A DNA stretch of 8,559 nt from an uncultured Oscillospiraceae bacterium (GTDB taxonomy: Bacteria > Bacillota > Clostridia > Oscillospirales > Oscillospiraceae). The stretch is from assembly GCA_910588105.1 (NCBI GenBank), contig CAJUQD010000082.1:1-8559 (forward strand). The letters are read 5' to 3'. Positions 1 to 5,886 of this stretch are shown piece by piece. The position numbers were made by a program, and so were the translations under genes. Each line of letters begins with the position of its first letter. The first letter of the stretch is position 1. Below the pieces are notes generated by a model, which ran no database searches, was not told the DNA's origin, and was given only the letters and a program-made list of their open reading frames with translations.

Positions 1-4
1 GCGG

Positions 5-25
5 AAAAAGGCCCGCCGATTGGGC
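5..25 (-). terminator. Weak terminator-like hairpin after the small ORF
   Basis: On the minus strand GCCC (25-22) can pair with GGGC (14-11) across a 7-nt loop, or CGCC (26-23) with GGCG (17-14). One base later comes a run of five T (9-5). It lies 24 nt past the stop of the small ORF. The stem is only 4 bp, so this is a candidate; the window edge cuts off further context. Confidence 0.35.
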
Positions 26-49
26 GTGTTGACAATTTTCAAACAAGCC

Positions 50-208
50 CTAGTTTCCTTCCTTCAGGTAAGCCAACACCTCCGCCGCATAGATGTACGG
101 CTTCACATTTCCAATGACGCCGCCCTCCCCAATGACAAATGTGGGGCACACCACCCCCATGCTCACCTTGCAGAAGCATGGCCGCCCGGAGCTGCATATG
201 GTTGCCAT
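50..208 (-). CDS. Small cysteine-containing protein of unknown function (52 residues)
   Basis: A short minus-strand ORF, ATG at 208 to TAG at 52-50, in the gap after the operon. It has four cysteines (C5, C11, C13, C21) in the first 21 residues: ICSSGRPCFCK (4-14) and VVCPTFVIGEGG (19-30). A more ordinary tail follows, NVKPYIYAAEVLAYLKEGN (34-52), which reads like a strand then an amphipathic helix. About three quarters of third codon positions are G or C, as expected for a real gene here. AAAGGGAGG lies upstream with only 2 nt between GGAGG and ATG, so M17 is a possible alternative start; an in-frame stop at 226-224 closes the frame. I do not recognise the family. Options are a small Fe-S, metal or thiol-redox protein, the remnant of a longer gene, or a substrate peptide of the radical SAM enzymes. 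Only its coding status is reasonably supported. Confidence 0.5.
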   Translation of the reverse strand: MATICSSGRPCFCKVSMGVVCPTFVIGEGGVIGNVKPYIYAAEVLAYLKEGN

Positions 209-248
209 GACCTCCCTTTCTGCTTAAACTTCGCCGGAAGGCATAGGG

Positions 249-283
249 GCGGGCCCGGCAGGCCGATGACCTGCCGGGCCCGC
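249..283 (-). terminator. Perfect 14-bp GC-rich hairpin downstream of the operon (probable terminator or transcript-end structure)
   Basis: Arms 249-262 (GCGGGCCCGGCAGG) and 270-283 (CCTGCCGGGCCCGC) pair without a mismatch around a 7-nt loop. It begins 58 nt after the stop codon of the last glycosyltransferase. In the minus-strand RNA the stem is followed by CCCUAU, with no U-run. In the plus direction it is followed by UUU only. It is therefore not a textbook intrinsic terminator, though its stability fits a pause site, an RNA 3'-end stabiliser or an attenuator ahead of the small ORF. Confidence 0.5.
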
Positions 284-341
284 TTTACCTGCGCGCTACC
301 CACGAAGCTCATAAAACCAGCCTTAAATTGGGGAATACGGG

Positions 342-1895
342 TTATTGCCCGTCTTCCAGTGCCCGCTCCAGCATGTCCAGGTCGTCATTCTCCACACCCA
401 TCTCTTTCAGCTCATCCACCAAAGCGCGGCATTTATCCATGCGGTTTTGCCGAAGATAGAGCTGTGCTAACTGGAGTTTGCCGAACACATACGCCGTGGG
501 ATAGTTTTCCACAGCCGACAGCGAAATAAAGAGATCCAAAAACGTCTCCCGCCCGCCAGAAACCTTATTATCAATCAAAAGTCCTGTCATTTCCTCCAGC
601 GCGTCAATTCGCTCCCCCCGCCAGACCTTTCGGTATATCCCCGCGTATTTGCGCAGGAAAACCCCGTCGCTAATTTGACACAACAGCGGCTGATCCACCG
701 CCAGAGCCTGGACTGTCTCCGAAATGGCATACTTTTTGCCGCTCTGCCCCCGCTCCAACCGCTCCAAAAGGTTGTCTGCAACAGCGTACGCGTCATCCCG
801 ATTCAGTCCGCGCAGAAGCGCGGGATCCTCCAGAAACATCCATGCGCTTGCGGACGACACCGCCTGTCCGCACCGGGGAAGCAGCGTCTGCAGGGTGATC
901 CGCATATCCTCGTCGCTCTGCTGTCCCAACGCCGCGCCCGCCTCCAGAGTTTTCATAACCAGCTCTGTTCTGCTCCTTGAGGCACTCTCATCCGTACACT
1001 CCCGATAGGCGGCCATCGTCACGGAATTGGTGGCAATGGTGCGGTATTCCCGCAGCTTTTCCGCCGGGGAAAGGCCGGAATTATGAACAACGCCCACAGT
1101 ATCTATCACCGCGTTGGAATATACACACTGTAGAAAGTTTCGGTTCTGGACACTGACCGGGCCGAATTCAGACAGAAAACTGATAGCATCTTGATAGAGA
1201 TAGACATCCGTTTCAAAGCGTCCAGAGTTATACTGGCTGGAAACCGATCTTTGGGCAATGCGGTAATGCTGCAGCACAGAGTTGTCGATGCCGATCCGAT
1301 TCGCGTGGCGCAGCAGCTGAAAGCAGTAAAACGTATCCGCGCCATAAAAATACATAGAATCTGTTCCCGCCAGTCGGACTTTCGGCACTAGCTCCGTCCG
1401 AATCAATTTTCCCCAAATCGGGCGGAAAAAGGCATGGTAATAAGGAAGCCACTGGGCAAACTGCTTTTTCTCCAATACCAACGGCTTGGGCAGCTGGCGG
1501 GCTCCCTGCGCACCCGTGGCCATATCGTGCATCAGCGTCCCGGTGCAGGCGATGTCCAGCCGAAAACGCTCGGCAAACCCCAGCAGCCGCTCCAAATAAT
1601 CCGGTTCCCACCAGTCATCGCCGTCGATATTGGTGAAATACTCACTTTCTGGCGGCGTAAAGCTAAATACTGGCGATGGTTCTCCCGTCAGTGTGTGGTT
1701 TTTCTCCCTGATGTGCGGCACAATCCGGCTGTCCCGGGCAGCATAGTCATATATGACAGCCCGGGTTCCGTCCGTTGAGCCATTGTCCTCAATATGAAAT
1801 TCAAAAGAGCTGAAGCTCTGCCGGAGCACACTCTCAATGGTCTCCGGCAGAGTTTTTTCACTGTTGTATACGCAGGTATAAACGATGATTTTCAT
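342..1895 (-). CDS. Family 2 (GT-A) glycosyltransferase with long helical/TPR-like C-terminus
   Basis: A 517-residue protein whose first ~230 residues are a GT2 catalytic domain: KIIVYTCVYNSEKTL (2-16), FHIEDNGSTDGT (33-44), FTNIDGDDWWEPDY (87-100) with the metal-binding acidic motif, the acceptor-side segment HAFFRPIWGKLIR (154-166) and GADTFYCFQL (185-194). It probably adds a sugar to the glycan made by this cluster. The remaining ~290 residues are mostly helical; 465-512 (with FGKLQLAQLYLRQNRMDKCR at 471-490) looks like a tetratricopeptide-type helix pair. That suggests a binding platform for a protein partner or acceptor. No transmembrane segment is evident. The ATG shares its A with the RS-D stop (TAATG), with AGGA 8 nt upstream. 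It is the last large gene of the operon, followed by a strong hairpin. Donor sugar unknown. Confidence 0.87.
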   Translation of the reverse strand: MKIIVYTCVYNSEKTLPETIESVLRQSFSSFEFHIEDNGSTDGTRAVIYDYAARDSRIVPHIREKNHTLTGEPSPVFSFTPPESEYFTNIDGDDWWEPDYLERLLGFAERFRLDIACTGTLMHDMATGAQGARQLPKPLVLEKKQFAQWLPYYHAFFRPIWGKLIRTELVPKVRLAGTDSMYFYGADTFYCFQLLRHANRIGIDNSVLQHYRIAQRSVSSQYNSGRFETDVYLYQDAISFLSEFGPVSVQNRNFLQCVYSNAVIDTVGVVHNSGLSPAEKLREYRTIATNSVTMAAYRECTDESASRSRTELVMKTLEAGAALGQQSDEDMRITLQTLLPRCGQAVSSASAWMFLEDPALLRGLNRDDAYAVADNLLERLERGQSGKKYAISETVQALAVDQPLLCQISDGVFLRKYAGIYRKVWRGERIDALEEMTGLLIDNKVSGGRETFLDLFISLSAVENYPTAYVFGKLQLAQLYLRQNRMDKCRALVDELKEMGVENDDLDMLERALEDGQ

Positions 1896-2716
1896 TATGT
1901 CCGTCCTAGTTGTTCTGCGGGGACATGCCTTTGATGGCTGCGCAGTCCGCCCTGGCAGTAGGCGCAGACCGGGAAGAATTCCGCCCCGATATGCCTCAGC
2001 AGCTCATCCCGCTTCTCCTCCGCTGTTTTTTCCTGAGCAAACAGGTCCATATAGACATCCTTCTCCTTCGGCACCTGCTCCAGCCGGTGAAATGCCAACG
2101 CACGGGAACAGGGAAAGATCTTTCCGTCATAAACCACATTGCAGCGCAGATCCCGACTAAAGATGCACTGATCGAAAATTTCCTTGGCCTGCTCCTCCGT
2201 TCGAGGCGGATCCACTACCTCCAGCATGTCAAACCATCCGTCATAGTGGGAGGTATCCGCGTTGTTCTTTCTCCGTTCGGTGGGAATGCCCGCCCCTTCC
2301 AGAGCCTGGCATGTCCGTTCAAAATTTACTGAGACACCGGCGCCGTAATCATCCACGATAACCTTCATATCGTCAAACTTTGCCAGCACGCTGAGCAGGT
2401 GCTCGTCGGGGATAACTGTGCCGTTGGTCACAATATCAAACTTGTCAACCCTGTCCTGATACTGCAGGAGCAGCTCCAAAAATCCGAACAGGGTCTTGGA
2501 AAGAAATGGCTCGCCCCCTCCCCCAACGGAAAATTTTCCCACTTTTTTGGCGATGGCAAACAGCTCCTCCATGGCCTGCTCGAGCCGCTCCAGGGGGATA
2601 TCGTGGGTATTGGTCCAATACGGCGTCATGGGCGCGCACAGGCGGCACCTCAAATTGCACCGCTCTGTCACCATCACGGCGACGCGTCCCAGCTCGATCT
2701 TCTCCAACTCGCTCAC
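1895..2716 (-). CDS. Radical SAM protein with C-terminal twitch-like Fe-S region (RS-D)
   Basis: Fourth radical SAM paralog, 273 residues if GTG-initiated. It has C20-x3-C24-x2-C27 (CNLRCRLC), GGGGEP at 65-70, VTNGTVIP at 96-103 and VDDYGAG at 121-127. Auxiliary-cluster candidates are C184, C203 (DGKIFPC), C251 and C254 (CAYC); C192 is an alternative ligand. The tail ends with HVPAEQL (264-270). The Y-x-G-D-x-Q motif of RS-A/B/C is missing; this region reads NADTSHYDGW (152-161), so its substrate pocket probably differs. The start is uncertain. GTG at 2716 sits only 1 nt after AGGAG, whereas TTG at 2707 has a 10-nt spacer, so the protein may be 3 residues shorter. Its TAA shares one base with the ATG of the next gene. 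It stands apart from the other three, behind the reductase fusion. Confidence 0.84.
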   Translation of the reverse strand: MSELEKIELGRVAVMVTERCNLRCRLCAPMTPYWTNTHDIPLERLEQAMEELFAIAKKVGKFSVGGGGEPFLSKTLFGFLELLLQYQDRVDKFDIVTNGTVIPDEHLLSVLAKFDDMKVIVDDYGAGVSVNFERTCQALEGAGIPTERRKNNADTSHYDGWFDMLEVVDPPRTEEQAKEIFDQCIFSRDLRCNVVYDGKIFPCSRALAFHRLEQVPKEKDVYMDLFAQEKTAEEKRDELLRHIGAEFFPVCAYCQGGLRSHQRHVPAEQLGRT

Positions 2717-2717
2717 A

Positions 2718-2722
2718 CTCCT
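2718..2722 (-). promoter_or_regulatory. Ribosome binding site at the RS-D start (ambiguous start)
   Basis: AGGAG is 1 nt from GTG at 2716 and 10 nt from the in-frame TTG at 2707. No other ribosome binding site is visible between the stop of the reductase fusion (2734-2732) and RS-D, so this site most likely serves the gene. Its spacing argues that the later TTG may be used. Confidence 0.5.
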
Positions 2723-2731
2723 GTCATTTTC

Positions 2732-4228
2732 TTAAAATACCCAGGGAACGTCATGGGGCTCGTGCAGCTTTAGAATTTCAATCCCCTGACCCTCATAAGC
2801 GGAAATAGACCGATAAATCTCGTCCAGGTAATTGAAGTTTGCGACCATGACCGCGTCCAGGCCCAGCCGGCCGATCTCCTCCGGCGGGTGCACGGTATGG
2901 CCGGCCACCACCGTTCCCCAGCTGTTGGGATTGCTGTCAAATAAAAACACCTGGAACGGAGGGGGACCAAAAAATCCCGTGTACAGCTCCAAAATCTTCG
3001 CGGTATACAAACCGCCCGGATAAAGCCCCACCCGCCGGTAACCCTTGCCGTTTAACAGCCCATCCAGCCGGTTCCTGCGGGCTTCCACGGAAAACGCCGC
3101 CTCGTCCACCCGGGAAAATATCTCCTTCAGGTAGTTCCGTATTGGCAGGCGCTGGGTACACTTCTTTTCACAGGCGCCGCAGTCCAGGCACCGGCAGCGT
3201 CTGTCCTCCGGCAGTATGGAAAAATCCAATTGGAGTTTTCGAAACAGCTGGATGCTGCGCAGCACCTCTGGATCGCTTCGGTTGTACATCGGGCCAACGG
3301 GAAACAGGGTGCTGTTCCTGCTTTGCATAAACGCCGGGATGTTGATTCCCGCCGGACAGGGTATACAATATCCGCACCCGGTGCAATAGCCCTCCAGGGC
3401 GGAGAACCCGGCCTTGACCCGCTCCATCCTCTGTTCCGCCGGAATTTGGCCCCCATCCGTGAAAGCGGATAGGTTCTGCTTCAGCTGTCCCAAATCGTTC
3501 ATGCCGGACAGGGCAATTTGAACCGCCGGGTGGGCGCACACATAACGCAGCGCGGCAGTCACCGTACTGTCGTCCCCCTGGCAGCGCAGAAAGGAGAAAT
3601 AATCCTGTGACTGGGGGATTACACCCCCGCCCAACGGATTCATCGCAGCCAAACCTACTCCGCACCGTTGGGCCGCATCCAGCACCGGTCCCATCAGAAC
3701 GCTGTTCAGCGGGGAAAAGGCGATTGTCCCCCCCTCGAAGGCCCCGCTTTCAATGATCTGCCCGATCTCCTCCGGCCTGGCGTGGGAGGAAAAGCAGATG
3801 TGGTCGATCAATCCCCGCTCCTTGGCCCGGACAGCCCCCTCATAGAGCGCCCCCCCAGCCATAATCCCTTCAAACTGGGCAAGGCTCGCGATGTTCCACA
3901 CAACCAGGAAGGTGGCATGGCCGATCCCCAGCTTCTCAAACTCCGACTCCACCCGGCGCAGGACGCTGTCCGCAGTCACATCGGACAGGAACGTCACCTT
4001 CACCGCGACGTCTTTTTTCGCGTCCGTCAGCCGGAATGCCCGCCGGCAGATTTCCCCGGCAAAACCCTTAGAGTAGCTTGACGCCACATCTATGTAGGAA
4101 CACCCCGCGTCCAGCGCGGCAGCCACCAGCGCGGCGGCCCGTTCCAGTCCGGCCTCATCATGGGCATCCTTCACCAAAAAGCGGTTTGTCCCAATGCCGA
4201 GCGGGAAAATATCGTCAAAGATTGTCAT
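2732..4228 (-). CDS. Aldo/keto reductase fused to two-cluster ferredoxin and C-terminal Rossmann-like domain
   Basis: A 498-residue cytoplasmic oxidoreductase in three parts. Residues 1-275 form an aldo/keto-reductase TIM barrel, with GIGTNRF (11-17), SYIDVASSY (44-52) carrying the expected Asp47 and Tyr52, and the strand lysine K77. Where the fourth catalytic residue, His, is expected, the sequence reads VVWNI (109-113), so His appears replaced. The late motifs FSPLNS (171-176) and ALSGMND (239-245) fit NADPH binding. Residues 282-357 carry two Cys sets, C282/C285/C288/C291 and C347/C350/C353/C357, as in ferredoxin-bearing reductases. Residues about 395-498 look like a Rossmann alpha/beta domain (VGLYPGGLYTAKI, VFLFDSNPNSWG, VMVANFNYLDEI), similar to those attached to glycan-locus enzymes. 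It lies between RS-C and RS-D and may exchange electrons with them or handle the same substrate. Barrel and ferredoxin are confident; the last domain is moderate. Confidence 0.85.
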   Translation of the reverse strand: MTIFDDIFPLGIGTNRFLVKDAHDEAGLERAAALVAAALDAGCSYIDVASSYSKGFAGEICRRAFRLTDAKKDVAVKVTFLSDVTADSVLRRVESEFEKLGIGHATFLVVWNIASLAQFEGIMAGGALYEGAVRAKERGLIDHICFSSHARPEEIGQIIESGAFEGGTIAFSPLNSVLMGPVLDAAQRCGVGLAAMNPLGGGVIPQSQDYFSFLRCQGDDSTVTAALRYVCAHPAVQIALSGMNDLGQLKQNLSAFTDGGQIPAEQRMERVKAGFSALEGYCTGCGYCIPCPAGINIPAFMQSRNSTLFPVGPMYNRSDPEVLRSIQLFRKLQLDFSILPEDRRCRCLDCGACEKKCTQRLPIRNYLKEIFSRVDEAAFSVEARRNRLDGLLNGKGYRRVGLYPGGLYTAKILELYTGFFGPPPFQVFLFDSNPNSWGTVVAGHTVHPPEEIGRLGLDAVMVANFNYLDEIYRSISAYEGQGIEILKLHEPHDVPWVF

Positions 4229-4229
4229 A

Positions 4230-5042
4230 TTACACCCTTGGCAGCTGCTCCGCCGCCGGGTAGCGCTTGGCGTTCTTCACGTCAAATCCCGTGCAGTATT
4301 TGCAGGTTGAGAACGGCCCCTGCCAAATTTTCTTTGCCCGCTCCCGCTTCTCCTCCAGCGCAATTCCGTCGTCGAACAGGTCGATATATCCGCCCTCCTC
4401 CGGCAAGGCGCCGTTCATCTGGTGCATCGCCATGGCGTAATCGCAGAAAAAGGCCTTTCCGTTGTTTACCATAACAAAGTGCTCCGTCGGCACGACACAG
4501 CGCCGGAACACATCCTTCCACTCAGCCTCCGTATAGCCCCGCAGGGTGGTGCAGTCGCCGAAATAAATCCACCCGTTGGCATACTGCGAATCGCCGTGAT
4601 ATGTATCCACCCGGTATGGAATATCATACTTCGCGCATTTCTCAATAATTTGCGGCAAATTTTTGGAGAGCGGCCCGTAGTCGTCCAGCAAAAACTCAAT
4701 GCGCTTGTCCGAACCGCGGATCAGTGAAAAAATATCTTCGCTTGGCACAATCGTCCCATTTGTGGTAATCCGAATTTTTCCGAACTGCCCCTCATAGCGC
4801 AGGCTCTCCTTCAAAATATCAAAGAACTCCGGGTGGAACAGCGGCTCCCCCCCAATGAACTCAATCCTGTCCGCATAATCCCAAATACGGAAAAACTCCC
4901 GCATCTCCCGGAACGCGGTCTCCTTGGGCGTGTGAAAGGGGTTTGGAAGATATGGAATGTAGTTGCTGCACAGCTTGCAATTGAGCGTACACCTTGAGGT
5001 TATAAAATAATCAAAATTTTTACAGGTAATCTGTTCAGACAT
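4230..5042 (-). CDS. Radical SAM protein with C-terminal twitch-like Fe-S region (RS-C)
   Basis: Predicted radical SAM enzyme, 270 residues. It shows C18-x3-C22-x2-C25 (CTLNCKLC), GGEP at 64-67, TTNGTIVP at 93-100, LLDDYGPLS at 118-126 and TYHGDSQYANGW at 147-158. It also has the auxiliary-cluster set C182, C200 (NGKAFFC), C247 and C250 (CKYC), and the family tail KRYPAAEQL (259-267). The C182-x17-C200-x46-C247-x2-C250 layout resembles the single auxiliary cluster of twitch enzymes such as BtrN (recalled, not computed). The open frame extends up to 5264, but the extra 74 residues overlap RS-B and are low quality. The ATG at 5042, 4 nt after the RS-B stop, aligns with its paralogs; upstream AAGCGGTGA is a modest ribosome binding site. 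The following gene begins 1 nt after its TAA. Substrate unknown. Confidence 0.85.
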   Translation of the reverse strand: MSEQITCKNFDYFITSRCTLNCKLCSNYIPYLPNPFHTPKETAFREMREFFRIWDYADRIEFIGGEPLFHPEFFDILKESLRYEGQFGKIRITTNGTIVPSEDIFSLIRGSDKRIEFLLDDYGPLSKNLPQIIEKCAKYDIPYRVDTYHGDSQYANGWIYFGDCTTLRGYTEAEWKDVFRRCVVPTEHFVMVNNGKAFFCDYAMAMHQMNGALPEEGGYIDLFDDGIALEEKRERAKKIWQGPFSTCKYCTGFDVKNAKRYPAAEQLPRV

Positions 5043-5046
5043 AGTT

Positions 5047-5874
5047 TCACCGCTTCCCATTTGTTCTTTCCATCTGCTCCCCAGCCGGATGCCGTTTCTC
5101 CCGGGCCAGGGTGGCCAGGTCCCCGCTGCACCTGTCGCAGGCTGAGATATACCGCCTCTTTGCGATCTCCATAAACTTTGCCTGCTTTTCCTCCCGCGTA
5201 CCTCCCCCGAACAGGTCCACATAGTCATCCGGGTTATCCGGCACATATCCCAATTCCATCCCACGCATGGAGCGTGTGCACCAGTGGACCTTACCGTCCC
5301 GCGTCCGCCAGTTCCCCTCCATAACCCGGGTCACGGAGCATTCGTGGAATATCTCCTCCAGCTCCTGCGCAGTGCGGTTATAAGCCTCCCAGGGGCCAAA
5401 GTCGATCCAGCCGCCGAAGGATTGGTCATCGCCGTAATATTTCTCCACCTTGCAGTGGATTCCCGCCTCCTGGAATCGCCGGAGGGTGTCCTGTTCCTGC
5501 CGGGGGCGCTGGTGGTACAGGGAGAGCTGAACCACTATTTTTTCCTTATACCGGCAGATGGCGCCCAGCAGCTCATCGCTGACCGGCACAGTGCTGTTCG
5601 TAAACAGCATCAGCCTGTCAAATTGATCTGCGTACTTCATGGCCGCCTCAATCAGCTGGGCCAGATTGGGGTGCAGGAAAGGCTCCCCCCCGCCGGTCAG
5701 ATGCAGTGTGGTAATCCTGTCCGCCACGGAAAACGCCGCTTCCAGTATGCGTTCCGCCTCCGCCACCGTCATGTCGGGAAAAGGCTTATTCTGCGGAACA
5801 TATTCGCAGCACAGCTTGCAGGCCAGATTGCAGCGGGTCAGGATCACCAACGAAAATTTATTCAGTACAAACAT
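5047..5874 (-). CDS. Radical SAM protein with C-terminal twitch-like Fe-S region (RS-B)
   Basis: Predicted radical SAM enzyme, 275 residues from the ATG at 5874. The cluster site is C15-x3-C19-x2-C22 (CNLACKLC), with GGGEP at 61-65, a variant FTNSTV strand (91-96) and YYGDDQSFGGW (146-156). Auxiliary-cluster candidates are C179, C199 (within DGKVHWC), C246 and C249 (CDRC). The tail has KRHPAGEQM (260-268). The paralogs have DDYG in the middle of the barrel; here that place reads QLSLYHQRP (116-124), so the active-site floor differs and a different substrate is plausible. A TTG start at 5889 is also in frame. The ATG at 5874 is preferred because AGGGGG lies 6 nt upstream, overlapping the RS-A stop. 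Only 11 nt separate the two genes. Function is inferred by family only. Confidence 0.85.
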   Translation of the reverse strand: MFVLNKFSLVILTRCNLACKLCCEYVPQNKPFPDMTVAEAERILEAAFSVADRITTLHLTGGGEPFLHPNLAQLIEAAMKYADQFDRLMLFTNSTVPVSDELLGAICRYKEKIVVQLSLYHQRPRQEQDTLRRFQEAGIHCKVEKYYGDDQSFGGWIDFGPWEAYNRTAQELEEIFHECSVTRVMEGNWRTRDGKVHWCTRSMRGMELGYVPDNPDDYVDLFGGGTREEKQAKFMEIAKRRYISACDRCSGDLATLAREKRHPAGEQMERTNGKR

Positions 5875-5880
5875 ACAAAT

Positions 5881-5886
5881 CCCCCT
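5881..5886 (-). promoter_or_regulatory. Ribosome binding site deciding the RS-B start
   Basis: AGGGGG lies 6 nt before the ATG at 5874, and its first base is the last base of the RS-A stop codon. It supports 5874 as the start over the in-frame TTG at 5889, which would lie upstream of it. Confidence 0.7.

Noticed and set aside
29..56. Plus-strand perfect TTGACA (29-34) with TAGTTT 16 nt later as a promoter
   Set aside because: The -10 match is only partial and no convincing plus-strand gene follows. A promoter cannot be supported from one box.
163..312. Second minus-strand short ORF of 49 residues (starts MSFVGSAQVK) preceded by AAGG
   Set aside because: It reads straight through the 14-bp palindrome and overlaps the better-looking 52-residue ORF in another frame. 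Its Gly/Pro/Arg-rich product looks non-coding.
20..529. Plus-strand open frame of 169 codons across the left edge
   Set aside because: It runs antisense to the small ORF, through the hairpin and into the end of the glycosyltransferase. Its product is Pro/His/Arg-rich with no motif, as expected of an antisense shadow.
5043..5264. Extended N-terminus of RS-C (74 extra residues)
   Set aside because: It overlaps RS-B in another frame and has Trp/Arg/Gly-rich shadow composition. The three paralogs begin at the position matching the ATG at 5042.
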